A stretch of 64,000 bases of DNA from Streptomyces olivaceus. Lineage in GTDB: Bacteria; Actinomycetota; Actinomycetes; Streptomycetales; Streptomycetaceae. This document shows, one piece after another, positions 48,328 through 58,359 of this stretch (position 1 is its first letter; each line of letters begins with the position of its first letter). The notes under the pieces were generated by a model. The model saw only the letters and a list, made by a program, of their open reading frames with translations. It did no database searches and was not told the origin of the DNA. Position numbers and translations under genes: made by a program. The stretch is from assembly GCF_000721235.1 (NCBI RefSeq), contig NZ_JOFH01000019.1:124001-188000 (forward strand), read 5' to 3'.

Positions 48328-49044
48328 ATGCCCCTCACCACCCACGACTCCCCCGACGCCCCCGAGGTGCTGGACCGCCGCGAGGGTCCGTACGGCGAGG
48401 TCGTCCTGCGCCGGCACGGGACGCTGCTGCAGATCATCGCGAACGGGTGCTTCCTGATGGACACCTCCGACGGGCGTTCCGAGCGGCGCCTGGTCGACGC
48501 GGCGGCCGGCGCGCTGACGGCGGCCGGGAAGAACACCGGGCCCGGCGGGCGCACCGCGCCGCATCTGCTCATCGGCGGACTCGGCGTCGGTTTCTCCCTC
48601 GTCCACGCCGCCGCCGACCCGCGCTGGGGCCGGATCGCGGTCGTCGAGCGCGAGCCCGCCATCATCGACTGGCACCTCGCCGGGCCGCTGGCCGCGCTCT
48701 CCGCCGAGGCGCTGGCCGATCCGCGCGCCGAGATCGTCCGGGCGGACCTGGTCGAGTACGTCCGTGAGACTTCCGACACGTACGACGCCCTGTGCCTGGA
48801 CATCGACAACGGCCCCGGCTGGACCGTCACCGAGGGCAACGGCGGGCTCTACGCACCGTCCGGACTGGCGGACTGCGCGCGGCTGTTGAGGCCCGGCGGG
48901 GTGCTCGCCGTATGGTCGGCACAGCCCTCTCCGGATTTCGAAGAAACCTTGCGTAATGCCGGTTTCCAACACGTGCGTACCGAAGAGATCCCCGTTGCCC
49001 GGGGCGTTCCGGACGTCGTGCATCTCGGCGTCGGTCCTGGATAG
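48328..49044 (+). CDS. Spermidine synthase-like methyltransferase-fold protein
   Basis: A 238-residue protein of the spermidine/spermine synthase-like Rossmann family. It shows L-L-I-G-G-L-G-V-G-F (SAM/dcSAM loop) at about 91-100, V-V-E-R-E (acidic ribose ligand), and Y-D-A-L-C-L-D-I-D-N. Amine-binding motifs of true synthases are not obvious and no speD gene is near, so the substrate is uncertain. The start is the ATG at the end of the 22-bp repeats; a longer form from GTG 48298 would encode repeat sequence. Adjacent to lon and a two-component system. Confidence 0.85.
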   Translation: MPLTTHDSPDAPEVLDRREGPYGEVVLRRHGTLLQIIANGCFLMDTSDGRSERRLVDAAAGALTAAGKNTGPGGRTAPHLLIGGLGVGFSLVHAAADPRWGRIAVVEREPAIIDWHLAGPLAALSAEALADPRAEIVRADLVEYVRETSDTYDALCLDIDNGPGWTVTEGNGGLYAPSGLADCARLLRPGGVLAVWSAQPSPDFEETLRNAGFQHVRTEEIPVARGVPDVVHLGVGPG

Positions 49045-49157
49045 CAATGGCGTGGGGACTGCCCGTACGCTGCTGCTCTGACGCGGATCATTCAAGCGTC
49101 AATCGCAGTCATGGAATCACCCCACTGATTCCGGAAAGCACACCTCAGGGGCGGGCG

Positions 49158-49898
49158 ATGGAGCAGACACAGACCTCCCACAACGGCTCGGCGACGGCCA
49201 CCCAGGGCGCGCAGCGCCGGGTGCTGGTGGTCGAGGACGACCAGACGATCGTGGACGCCATCGCGACCCGTCTGCGCGCCGAAGGGTTCCTGGTGCAGAC
49301 GGCGGGCGACGGTCCGGCCGCCGTCGACACGGCCGAGGCCTGGCAGCCCGACCTGCTGATCCTCGACATCATGCTGCCCGGCTTCGACGGCCTGGAGGTC
49401 TGCCGTCGCGTGCAGGCCCAGCGGCCGGTGCCGGTGATGATGCTGACCGCGCGCGACGACGAGACCGACATGCTGGTCGGCCTGGGCGTCGGCGCCGACG
49501 ACTACATGACCAAGCCGTTCTCGATGCGTGAACTGGCCGCACGGGTGCACGTGCTGCTGCGCCGGGTGGAGCGGGCGGTCGTGGCCGCCTCGACGCCGCG
49601 CAGCGGCATCCTGCGCCTCGGCGAGCTGGAGATCGACCACGCGCAGCGCCGGGTGCGGGTGCGCAGCGAGGACGTCCACCTCACCCCCACCGAGTTCGAC
49701 CTGCTGGTCTGCCTCGCGAACACGCCGCGCGCGGTGCTCTCCCGCGAGCAGCTGCTGGCCGAGGTGTGGGACTGGGCGGACGCCTCCGGCACCCGGACCG
49801 TGGACAGCCACATCAAGGCGCTGCGGCGGAAGATCGGCGCCGAGCGCATCCGTACCGTGCACGGCGTGGGCTACGCGCTGGAGACGCCGAACCCGTGA
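49158..49898 (+). CDS. OmpR-family response regulator
   Basis: A 246-residue regulator. The receiver domain has acidic pocket E-D-D (26-28), phosphoacceptor Asp70 in L-L-I-L-D-I-M-L-P-G, and T-K-P-F. The C-terminal winged helix (about 145-243) has L-T-P-T-E-F-D-L-L and V-D-S-H-I-K-A-L-R-R-K-I. ATG after GGGGCGGGCG. The stop overlaps the kinase start by four bases. Cognate signal unknown. Confidence 0.95.
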   Translation: MEQTQTSHNGSATATQGAQRRVLVVEDDQTIVDAIATRLRAEGFLVQTAGDGPAAVDTAEAWQPDLLILDIMLPGFDGLEVCRRVQAQRPVPVMMLTARDDETDMLVGLGVGADDYMTKPFSMRELAARVHVLLRRVERAVVAASTPRSGILRLGELEIDHAQRRVRVRSEDVHLTPTEFDLLVCLANTPRAVLSREQLLAEVWDWADASGTRTVDSHIKALRRKIGAERIRTVHGVGYALETPNP

Positions 49899-51019
49899 GC
49901 GCAGGACGGGAGCCCGCCCGGAGGAACCCCGCCCCACGGAGCGCCGGGGATCCCTGGGGCGGCGTACGCCCGTTCTCGATCAAGACCAAGCTGGGCGCGC
50001 TGGTCGTCACGTCGGTGCTGATCACCACCGGCCTGTCGGTGGTCGCGGTGAACACGAAGACGGAGCTGCGCTTCATCACGGTGTTCTCCATGATCGCCAC
50101 GCTGCTGATCACGCAGTTCGTGGCGCACTCGCTGACCGCGCCGCTGGACGAGATGAACGCCGTCGCCCGGTCCATCTCGCACGGCGACTACACGCGCCGG
50201 GTGCGCGAGAACCGCCGTGACGAGCTGGGCGACCTGGCCGTCACCATCAACCGCATGGCCGACGACCTGGAGGCCCAGGACCTGCAGCGCAAGGAGCTGG
50301 TGGCGAACGTCTCGCACGAGCTGCGCACCCCGATCGCGGGCCTGCGGGCGGTGCTGGAGAACATCGTCGACGGCGTCACCGAGGCCGACCCGGAGACCAT
50401 GCGCACCGCGCTCGGGCAGACCGAGCGGCTCGGCCGGCTGGTGGAGACGCTCCTCGACCTCTCCCGCCTGGACAACGGCGTCATACCGCTGCGCAAACGG
50501 CGCTTCGAGGTGTGGCCGTACCTGTCGGGCGTGCTGAAGGAGGCCAACATGGTGGCCTCCGCACGCGCGGGCATCGCCTCGGGCTCGGGCAGCCACACCC
50601 GCACCGACGTGCACCTGGCGCTGGACGTCTTCCCGCCGGAGCTGACGGCGCACGCCGACCCGGAGCGGATCCACCAGGTCGTCTCCAACCTCATCGACAA
50701 CGCCGTCAAGCACAGCCCGCCGCACGGCCGGGTGACGGTCCGGGCGCGCCGCGGCGAACTGCCGGAATCGCTTGAGCTGGAGGTGCTCGACGAGGGGCCC
50801 GGCATCCCGCGGTCGGAGTGGCGCCGGGTGTTCGAGCGGTTCAACCGGGGTTCGGTGTCCCGGCCGCACGGTCCGGGCAGCGACGGCGGCACCGGTCTCG
50901 GCCTGGCGATCGCGCGCTGGGCAGTGGATCTGCACGGCGGCCGGATCGGGGTGGCCGAATCCGAGCGCGGCTGCCGGATCGTCATCACCCTTCCGGGGCT
51001 TCCGTCGACGTCCGGTTGA
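49895..51019 (+). CDS. Sensor histidine kinase of the two-component pair
   Basis: A 374-residue membrane kinase with two close hydrophobic segments (about 31-51 and 59-79) and only a very short outer loop, suggesting membrane or intracellular sensing. HAMP at about 80-132, His141 in V-S-H-E-L-R-T-P, N-box N-L-I-D-N-A-V-K-H-S, and G2 G-T-G-L-G-L-A-I are present. GTG start coupled to the response regulator. Gene order (lon side, regulator, kinase, kgd) is typical of Streptomyces chromosomes. Confidence 0.95.
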   Translation: MSAGREPARRNPAPRSAGDPWGGVRPFSIKTKLGALVVTSVLITTGLSVVAVNTKTELRFITVFSMIATLLITQFVAHSLTAPLDEMNAVARSISHGDYTRRVRENRRDELGDLAVTINRMADDLEAQDLQRKELVANVSHELRTPIAGLRAVLENIVDGVTEADPETMRTALGQTERLGRLVETLLDLSRLDNGVIPLRKRRFEVWPYLSGVLKEANMVASARAGIASGSGSHTRTDVHLALDVFPPELTAHADPERIHQVVSNLIDNAVKHSPPHGRVTVRARRGELPESLELEVLDEGPGIPRSEWRRVFERFNRGSVSRPHGPGSDGGTGLGLAIARWAVDLHGGRIGVAESERGCRIVITLPGLPSTSG

Positions 51020-51299
51020 CGTAGGGTTCACAGCGGAGGGTAAAGATCCACGGCGTTCGCGCTGGCGGACACGTGTGAGCAGGTAAAGGACCGCGGCGCC
51101 GGGGCGCCGGGTCCGGGTCTCCCGATCCCGCACGCAACAGAACCTCGCTTGTTTCCCGCCATTTCCAGCGCCGAAACGCGGTCTGTGATGTGACTTACGC
51201 GACGATGAACGGGCCCGGCCTGACCTTCCCGGTCAGGTAGGCGTAGCCTTGATTCCCGCTGTCCACCATCTTGTGAAGCGGAAGAGGGCGGTTCTCGCC

Positions 51300-54200
51300 G
51301 TGTCGCCACAGTCCCCCAGTAACTCGAGCATCTCGACCGACACCGACCAAGCGAACACCGCGGGCAAGAACCCCGCGGCCGCCTTCGGTGCCAATGAGTG
51401 GCTCGTCGACGAGATCTATCAGCAGTACCTCCAGGACCCGAACTCCGTGGACCGAGCCTGGTGGGACTTCTTCGCCGACTACAAGCCAGGAGCGCCCGCG
51501 GCCCAGACCGCCGCCCCGGCCGCCCCCGGTGCCGCGACCACGGACTCCGGCAGCGCGCAGCCGGCCGCGCCCGCCCCGCAGGCGCAGGCCGCCGCCCCGG
51601 CCGCGGCGCAGCCCGCCGCCCCCGCGAAGCCGGCCGCCCAGGCCCCCGCGGCTCCGGCCGCGAAGCCCGCCGCCGCGCCGGCCCCGGCCAAGCCCGCCGC
51701 CCAGGCGAAGGCCGCGGCGCCCGCCAAGGACGCCGCCGCCGCGCCCGAGGGCCCGGAGACGGTCACCCTGCGCGGCCCGGCCGCCGCGGTCGTGAAGAAC
51801 ATGAACGCCTCGCTGGAGCTGCCCACGGCCACGTCCGTGCGCGCGGTCCCGGTGAAGCTGCTGTTCGACAACCGCATCGTCATCAACAACCACCTCAAGC
51901 GCGCCCGGGGCGGGAAGATCTCCTTCACGCACCTGATCGGCTACGCGATGGTGCAGGCCATCAAGGCCATGCCGTCGATGAACCACTCGTTCGGCGAGAA
52001 GGACGGCAAGCCGACCCTGGTCAAGCCGGCCCACGTCAACCTCGGCCTCGCCATCGACCTGGTCAAGCCCAACGGCGACCGCCAGCTGGTCGTCGCGGCG
52101 ATCAAGAAGGCCGAGACGCTGAACTTCTTCGAGTTCTGGCAGGCCTACGAGGACATCGTCCGTCGCGCCCGCGACAACAAGCTGACGATGGACGACTTCA
52201 CCGGCGTCACCGTCTCGCTGACCAACCCCGGCGGCCTCGGCACCGTCCACTCCGTGCCGCGCCTGATGCCCGGCCAGTCGGTCATCATGGGCGTCGGCTC
52301 CATGGACTACCCGGCGGAGTTCCAGGGCACCAGCCAGGACACCCTGAACAAGCTCGGCATCTCGAAGGTCATGACGCTCACGTCGACCTACGACCACCGG
52401 GTCATCCAGGGCGCCGCCTCCGGCGAGTTCCTGCGCCAGGTCGCCAACCTGCTGCTCGGCGAGAGCGGGTTCTACGACGAGATCTTCAAGGCGCTGCGCA
52501 TCCCCTACGAGCCGGTCCGCTGGCTCAAGGACATCGACGCCTCGCACGACGACGACGTCACCAAGGCCGCCCGCGTCTTCGAGCTGATCCACTCCTACCG
52601 GGTCCGCGGCCACGTCATGGCCGACACCGACCCGCTGGAGTACCAGCAGCGCAAGCACCCCGACCTCGACGTCAACGAGCACGGCCTCACCCTGTGGGAC
52701 CTGGAGCGCGAGTTCGCGGTCGGCGGCTTCGCCGGCAAGTCCCTGATGAAGCTGCGCGACATCCTCGGCGTGCTGCGCGACTCGTACTGCCGCACCACCG
52801 GCATCGAGTTCATGCACATCCAGGACCCGAAGCAGCGCAAGTGGATCCAGGACCGCATCGAGCGCCCGCACACCAAGCCGGAGCGCGAGGAGCAGCTGCG
52901 CATCCTGCGCCGGCTGAACGCGGCGGAGGCCTTCGAAACCTTCCTGCAGACCAAGTACGTCGGGCAGAAGCGGTTCTCCCTGGAGGGCGGCGAGTCCGTC
53001 ATCCCGCTGCTCGACGCGGTCATCGACTCGGCGGCCGAGTCCCGCCTGGACGAGGTCGTCGTCGGCATGGCCCACCGCGGCCGGCTGAACGTGCTGGCCA
53101 ACGTGGTCGGCAAGTCGTACGCGCAGATCTTCCGCGAGTTCGAGGGCAACCTCGACCCGAAGTCGATGCACGGCTCCGGCGACGTGAAGTACCACCTGGG
53201 CGCCGAGGGCACCTTCACCGGCCTGGACGGCGAGCAGATCGCCGTCTCGCTGGTCGCCAACCCCTCGCACCTGGAGGCGGTCGACCCGATCCTGGAGGGC
53301 GTCTCGCGCGCCAAGCAGGACATCATCAACAAGGGCGGCACGGACTTCACCGTCCTGCCGGTGGCGATCCACGGCGACGCGGCCTTCGCGGGCCAGGGCG
53401 TGGTGGCCGAGACCCTGAACATGTCGCAGCTGCGCGGCTACCGCACCGGCGGCACGGTCCACGTCGTCATCAACAACCAGGTCGGCTTCACCGCCGCCCC
53501 GGAGTCCTCGCGCTCCTCCATGTACGCCACCGACGTGGCCCGCATGATCGAGGCCCCGATCTTCCACGTGAACGGCGACGACCCGGAGGCCTGCGTCCGC
53601 GTGGCGCGGCTCGCCTTCGAGTTCCGCCAGGCGTTCAACAAGGACGTGGTGATCGACCTCCTGTGCTACCGCCGCCGCGGGCACAACGAGACCGACAACC
53701 CGGCCTTCACCCAGCCGCTGATGTACGACCTGATCGACAAGAAGCGCTCGGTGCGCAAGCTCTACACCGAGTCCCTGATCGGTCGCGGCGACATCACCCT
53801 GGAAGAGGCCGAGCAGGCCCTGCAGGACTACCAGGGCCAGCTGGAGAAGGTCTTCACCGAGGTCCGCGAGGCCGCCTCCCAGCCGGCCGCGTCCGAGCCC
53901 TCGGACCCGCAGGCCGAGTTCCCGGTGGCCGTGAACACCGCGATCACCGCCGAGACCGTCAAGCGGATCGCCGAGTCCCAGGTCAACATCCCCGACCACA
54001 TCACCGTGCACCCGCGGCTGCTGCCGCAGCTGCAGCGCCGCGCGGCGATGGTCGAGGACGGCACGATCGACTGGGGCATGGGCGAGACCCTCGCCGTCGG
54101 TTCCCTCCTCCTGGACGGCGTGCCGGTCCGGCTCACCGGCCAGGACTCGCAGCGCGGCACCTTCGGCCAGCGCCACGCGGTCGTCATCGACCGTGAGACG

Positions 54201-55115
54201 GGCGACGAGTTCACGCCGCTGCTGTACCTCTCCGAGGACCAGTCCCGCTACAACGTCTACAACTCCCTCCTCTCCGAGTACGCGGTGATGGGCTTCGAGT
54301 ACGGCTACTCGCTGGCCCGCCCGGACGCGCTGGTGATGTGGGAGGCGCAGTTCGGCGACTTCGTCAACGGCGCCCAGACGGTCGTGGACGAGTTCATCTC
54401 GTCGGCCGAGCAGAAGTGGAACCAGACCAGCGGCGTGACGCTGCTGCTCCCGCACGGCTACGAGGGCCAGGGCCCGGACCACTCCTCGGCCCGCCCGGAG
54501 CGGTTCCTGCAGCTGTGCGCGCAGAACAACATGACGGTCGCGATGCCGACCCTGCCGTCGAACTACTTCCACCTCCTGCGGTGGCAGGTGCACAACCCGC
54601 ACCACAAGCCGCTGGTCGTCTTCACCCCGAAGTCGATGCTGCGCCTGAAGGCCGCGGCCTCGAAGGCGGAGGAGTTCACGACGGGCCAGTTCCGCCCGGT
54701 CATCGGCGACGACTCGGTCGACCCGGCCGCCGTCAAGAAGGTCGTCTTCACCGCCGGCAAGGTCTACTACGACCTGGACGCCGAGCGGAAGAAGCGCGGT
54801 CTGACGGACACGGCCATCATCCGCATCGAGCGCCTGTACCCGCTGCCGGGTGCCGAGCTCCAGGCGGAGATCGCCAAGTACCCGAACGCCGAGAAGTACC
54901 TGTGGGCCCAGGAGGAGCCGGCGAACCAGGGTGCCTGGCCGTTCATCGCGCTCAACCTGATCGACCACCTGGACCTGGCGGTCGGCGCGGACGTCCCGCA
55001 CGGCGAGCGCCTGCGCCGCATCTCACGCCCGCACGGCTCGTCCCCGGCGGTCGGCTCCGCCAAGCGCCACCAGGCCGAGCAGGAGCAGCTGGTGCGCGAG
55101 GTCTTCGAGGCCTGA
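51300..55115 (+). CDS. kgd: Multifunctional 2-oxoglutarate dehydrogenase E1/E2 (Kgd/OdhA type)
   Basis: A 1271-residue actinobacterial fusion enzyme of the TCA cycle. An N-terminal E1 helix ([13 protein letters not shown]) is followed by an Ala/Pro/Lys-rich linker (about 65-155) and a succinyltransferase (E2) domain at about 170-415 with the catalytic [10 protein letters not shown]. The thiamine-diphosphate E1 domain covers the rest ([22 protein letters not shown], and the G-D-D-P-E-A ... cofactor region). It lacks a lipoyl domain, so it borrows E2/E3 partners of the pyruvate complex. The GTG gives M-S-P-Q-S; an AAGAGGG lies 11 bases upstream. The 280-base gap before it shows no clear promoter. 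Confidence 0.95.
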   Translation: MSPQSPSNSSISTDTDQANTAGKNPAAAFGANEWLVDEIYQQYLQDPNSVDRAWWDFFADYKPGAPAAQTAAPAAPGAATTDSGSAQPAAPAPQAQAAAPAAAQPAAPAKPAAQAPAAPAAKPAAAPAPAKPAAQAKAAAPAKDAAAAPEGPETVTLRGPAAAVVKNMNASLELPTATSVRAVPVKLLFDNRIVINNHLKRARGGKISFTHLIGYAMVQAIKAMPSMNHSFGEKDGKPTLVKPAHVNLGLAIDLVKPNGDRQLVVAAIKKAETLNFFEFWQAYEDIVRRARDNKLTMDDFTGVTVSLTNPGGLGTVHSVPRLMPGQSVIMGVGSMDYPAEFQGTSQDTLNKLGISKVMTLTSTYDHRVIQGAASGEFLRQVANLLLGESGFYDEIFKALRIPYEPVRWLKDIDASHDDDVTKAARVFELIHSYRVRGHVMADTDPLEYQQRKHPDLDVNEHGLTLWDLEREFAVGGFAGKSLMKLRDILGVLRDSYCRTTGIEFMHIQDPKQRKWIQDRIERPHTKPEREEQLRILRRLNAAEAFETFLQTKYVGQKRFSLEGGESVIPLLDAVIDSAAESRLDEVVVGMAHRGRLNVLANVVGKSYAQIFREFEGNLDPKSMHGSGDVKYHLGAEGTFTGLDGEQIAVSLVANPSHLEAVDPILEGVSRAKQDIINKGGTDFTVLPVAIHGDAAFAGQGVVAETLNMSQLRGYRTGGTVHVVINNQVGFTAAPESSRSSMYATDVARMIEAPIFHVNGDDPEACVRVARLAFEFRQAFNKDVVIDLLCYRRRGHNETDNPAFTQPLMYDLIDKKRSVRKLYTESLIGRGDITLEEAEQALQDYQGQLEKVFTEVREAASQPAASEPSDPQAEFPVAVNTAITAETVKRIAESQVNIPDHITVHPRLLPQLQRRAAMVEDGTIDWGMGETLAVGSLLLDGVPVRLTGQDSQRGTFGQRHAVVIDRETGDEFTPLLYLSEDQSRYNVYNSLLSEYAVMGFEYGYSLARPDALVMWEAQFGDFVNGAQTVVDEFISSAEQKWNQTSGVTLLLPHGYEGQGPDHSSARPERFLQLCAQNNMTVAMPTLPSNYFHLLRWQVHNPHHKPLVVFTPKSMLRLKAAASKAEEFTTGQFRPVIGDDSVDPAAVKKVVFTAGKVYYDLDAERKKRGLTDTAIIRIERLYPLPGAELQAEIAKYPNAEKYLWAQEEPANQGAWPFIALNLIDHLDLAVGADVPHGERLRRISRPHGSSPAVGSAKRHQAEQEQLVREVFEA

Positions 55116-55134
55116 CCGACCCGTACCACCGCGA

Positions 55135-55183
55135 CGCCGAGGGGCCCGGCACCGGAGAGATTCCGGTGCCGGGCCCCTCGGCG
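55135..55183. terminator. Strong terminator after kgd
   Basis: A perfect 22-bp stem (55135-55156 with 55162-55183) and a 5-base loop gagat, 20 bases past the kgd stop and 23 bases beyond the stop of the convergent TPR gene. Bidirectional use is likely. Confidence 0.92.
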
Positions 55184-55205
55184 TGGCAGGCGGGCGGAGC
55201 GGCCG

Positions 55206-58200
55206 TCAGACCGTCTGCGGCTCGAAGTCCCAGTACGGGCGGTTGCGGGAGCGGGCCGAGACGGTATGGGTGTGCTTGCTGCCCAGCGTCGCGTCGAGGT
55301 CGGAGAGCGCCTCCTGCTCGACCTTCTCCGCCTGCCGGCGGTCCCGCAGGCCGCGCAGGTCCGCCGCGTGCGCGATACGGGTGGAGAGCGTGAGCGGATG
55401 CGTGCGCCCGAGCGTCTCGATGGCCGCCGTCACCGTCTCCCGGCTGAGTTCGGCGGCGCCCTCGGTGTCACCCACCAGGTTCCGCAGCGCGGAAGCGTTC
55501 AGGGCGCAGCCGAGCGTCCAGGGATGGCTCTCGCCGACGGCCCGCTTCATCCCGGCCAGTGCCTGTTCGACGAGGACGTGGCCGTGCTCGCGTTCGCCGA
55601 CGTTGCGCAGGATGAGGGCCTGGTTGGCGCGGGCCCCGGCGATGAACGGGTGCCCCTCGTCGAGCATCATCTCGTAGCGTGCGACGACGGCCTCGCTGAG
55701 TTCGCGCGCCTGGTCGATGTCCCCGTGCTCGCGGGCGTAGCAGCTCTGGCCCGTCGCGAAGATCAGGGTGAGCGGGTGCGTCTCGCCCAGCACCCGCTCA
55801 CCACGCTCCAGGACACTGGTCAGCATCGGCCCCGGCTCCTCACCACGAGGGGCGCGCTCGCCGAGGCGGTACCGGCACAGGGCCAGGTTGTACTCGGCCT
55901 TGAGGGTCTGCGGATTGTCCGCGCCCATCACGATGCGGTTCTCGCGGACGTTCTTCGTCTGGAGGGACTCGGCGTCGGCGTAGCGGCCCAGCAGACGCAG
56001 ATCGATGGCGTACGTGATCTCGGAGCTGAGTGCCCACGGATGGCGGGCGCGCAGCAGCTGACGGCGCTCCTCCATGGTGCGCCGGTCGGTTTCCAGCGCC
56101 TCCTCGTAGCGGCCGAGCAGGCGCAGGGAGACGCCGAGATTGTTCTGGGCGTTGAGGGTCCGGGAGTCCTGGAGGCCGAGGAGGTCGCGGTAGGCCACCA
56201 GGACCCACTGCGAGAGTTCCAGGGCCTCGTCGTAGCGGGCGAGGCCCCGCAGGTCGCCGCCCAGGCCCGCGGCCGCCCTGAGGTGGTCCAGGTCCTGTGG
56301 CCCGCGTTCCTCCCGGAGGTGGTCGACCGCCTCCCGGCTGAGGGCCTCGGTCCTGGCGTAGTCGCCCACGGCGCGCAGCAGATTGGTGTAGTGGTAGTTG
56401 AGTTCCCAGATCCGCGGGTGGGTCGGGCCGAGGATCCTGCGCCAGGTGTCGAGGGCGCGCCCGCCGAGCTTGATGCCTGCCCGGTACTCGCCGGAGAAGT
56501 ACATGTAGCGCAGGCAGTTGAAGACCAGGCGCTGGACCTGCCCGTCCGTGCTGTTGAGGACGTCCGCGTACTTCAGGTGCGGCACGATCTCGGCGTAGCC
56601 CGGCCACAGCTGGGTGTCGGTCGGCCGGCGCGGGTCCGCCGCCGCGAGGGCACGCCGTACGACCTCGATGAACTCGCCGCGGTCGGGGTCCGGCATGTCC
56701 TTGTGGACGATCTGGTGGACCATGCGGTGCAGGTACAGCGACTCCCCGGCGGAAACGGTCTCGTCGACGGACGCCTCGTGGGACTCCAGGCGGACCACCG
56801 AGTAGGCGCGCAGCTGGTTGACCGCCTTGTTCCACAGCAGCGGGTCGTTGAGCAGCCCGGCGAGCTGCTCGGGCAGTTCGTCGCCGGGCATCTCCTTGAG
56901 CAGGCGTACGGGGATGAACCCCGGTGCGAAGAAGGTGCACAGCCGCAGGAGGGCGACGGACTCCGGGACGGTCTCGCGGAGTTTGTTCAGCAGTATCGAC
57001 CAGGCGGTCTGGAAGGCCAGCGGGAAGTCCGCCGACACCTTCACCACGTCGCTGTCGATGCCGCCCTCCAACAGAGCGATGTACTGCTCCACCGACAGGT
57101 CGGAGTCGTTCAGCCAGCCCGCCGTCTGGTCGAGCAGCAGCGGCAGGTCGCCCAGCGCCTCCGCCAGCTGGTCGGCGTCCGCCTCCGTCAGCCGGGGCGC
57201 GCGGCGGCGGATGAACGCCACCGACTCGTCGCGCGGGTAGATGTGGACTTCGAGCAGCTTGCTGTTGTGCTCGCTCCACTCCGGGTTCCGCGACGTGACG
57301 AGGACGTGTCCGGGGCCGGTCGGCAGCAGGTCCCAGATCTGGTCCGGCTCGTCCGCCCCGTCCAGGATCAGCAGCCACCTCGAATACGGCTCCCCGCGGC
57401 GCAGCGCGTCACGCACCGCGCGCAGCCGCTCGCCGTACTCCTGGCCGGTGCGCAGCTCCAGTTTGGGCGCCAGCTCGGCCAGTTGGCGACGGTAGGTGAC
57501 GCGGTTCTCCGCGTTGACCCACCAGACCACGTCGTACTCCGAGCCGAACCGGTGCGCGTACTCGGCAGCGAACTGGGTCTTCCCCACTCCGGACATGCCG
57601 TGCAGTGTCACCACACCGGCGCCGGGCTCGGCACCCTGGAGCAGTTGGTAGGCCTCGTTGAACAGCGGCTCCCGGCCGGTGAAGCGCGTGTTGCGGCGCG
57701 GCACCACACCCCACACGTCCGGCATCGCCGCCGGGAACCGGGGCCCGCGGCGCGACTCCGCCGTCGTCTGGGGCAGCGGCTCGGTCGGCAGGTCGAGCCG
57801 GTCGAGCAGGCGCCGCTCGGCCTCCTCGGCGCCCATGTTGGTCAGGGCGACCGGCGCCAGCACGGCCGCCGCCGACGGAACCGTGGCCGTGGTGACGGAG
57901 ACGGCGGCGAACCGGGACGGGTCGGGGGCGACGATCTCGCGCAGGGCCGCGTTCCACTCCTCGTGGGTGCGGGGGCCGAGCTGGAAATACCACTCACTGA
58001 CCACGATGAGGACCCGGCCCTCGGCAAGCGTCAGGTCGCGCAGCAGGTCCACCAGCGGCACGTCCGCCGGGGAGTCCCAGCGCAGCGGCACCACCCGCAC
58101 GCCGCGCCGCTCCAGCCGGTCGGCGATCCAGGCGGACCAGGCCCGGTTGAACCCCGCGAAGTGGATCGTGACCGTCTGCCTGGCGGTCCCCCTCCCGGTC

Positions 58201-58229
58201 GCCTCGACCGGCTTACGAGCTCCAGACAT
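55206..58229 (-). CDS. fxsT: FxsT: TIR-like / NB-ARC / TPR protein of the FxSxx system
   Basis: A 1007-residue cytoplasmic protein. Residues about 15-125 resemble a TIR-like domain (V-T-I-H-F-A-G-F-N-R-A-W, then R-V-L-I-V-V-S-E-W-Y). Residues about 175-480 are an NB-ARC STAND NTPase with Walker A G211-M-S-G-V-G-K-T218 and Walker B L-L-I-L-D-G-A-D (286-293). Residues about 550-985 are tetratricopeptide repeats of the 42-residue G-x-x-H-P-x-T-L kind. ATG after GGAGG is chosen over GTG 58256. It is last in the minus-strand FxSxx cluster, 130 bases after the HExxH gene. The architecture is that of NLR-like signalling or defence proteins; its link to the modified peptide is unknown. Confidence 0.88.
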   Translation of the reverse strand: MSGARKPVEATGRGTARQTVTIHFAGFNRAWSAWIADRLERRGVRVVPLRWDSPADVPLVDLLRDLTLAEGRVLIVVSEWYFQLGPRTHEEWNAALREIVAPDPSRFAAVSVTTATVPSAAAVLAPVALTNMGAEEAERRLLDRLDLPTEPLPQTTAESRRGPRFPAAMPDVWGVVPRRNTRFTGREPLFNEAYQLLQGAEPGAGVVTLHGMSGVGKTQFAAEYAHRFGSEYDVVWWVNAENRVTYRRQLAELAPKLELRTGQEYGERLRAVRDALRRGEPYSRWLLILDGADEPDQIWDLLPTGPGHVLVTSRNPEWSEHNSKLLEVHIYPRDESVAFIRRRAPRLTEADADQLAEALGDLPLLLDQTAGWLNDSDLSVEQYIALLEGGIDSDVVKVSADFPLAFQTAWSILLNKLRETVPESVALLRLCTFFAPGFIPVRLLKEMPGDELPEQLAGLLNDPLLWNKAVNQLRAYSVVRLESHEASVDETVSAGESLYLHRMVHQIVHKDMPDPDRGEFIEVVRRALAAADPRRPTDTQLWPGYAEIVPHLKYADVLNSTDGQVQRLVFNCLRYMYFSGEYRAGIKLGGRALDTWRRILGPTHPRIWELNYHYTNLLRAVGDYARTEALSREAVDHLREERGPQDLDHLRAAAGLGGDLRGLARYDEALELSQWVLVAYRDLLGLQDSRTLNAQNNLGVSLRLLGRYEEALETDRRTMEERRQLLRARHPWALSSEITYAIDLRLLGRYADAESLQTKNVRENRIVMGADNPQTLKAEYNLALCRYRLGERAPRGEEPGPMLTSVLERGERVLGETHPLTLIFATGQSCYAREHGDIDQARELSEAVVARYEMMLDEGHPFIAGARANQALILRNVGEREHGHVLVEQALAGMKRAVGESHPWTLGCALNASALRNLVGDTEGAAELSRETVTAAIETLGRTHPLTLSTRIAHAADLRGLRDRRQAEKVEQEALSDLDATLGSKHTHTVSARSRNRPYWDFEPQTV

Positions 58230-58359
58230 GCAGTGGCCTCCAGCGCGTAGTACCACAAAATCCTAGGACCTTGGAGCGTCACGCGTAAGTCCGCCGACCG
58301 ACGGCAACACACCCTGTCCCGGCGATCTTTCCGTACCCGGCCGCCGCGTGCGGGCATCC

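Noticed and set aside
51195..55001. 1268-codon minus-strand frame opposite kgd
   Set aside because: Antisense shadow rich in Val/Leu/Asp/Arg; kgd on the plus strand is unambiguous.
55266..58250. 994-codon open frame on the plus strand opposite the TIR-like/NB-ARC/TPR gene
   Set aside because: Pure shadow: no ribosome site, and the opposite strand has clear P-loop and TPR motifs.
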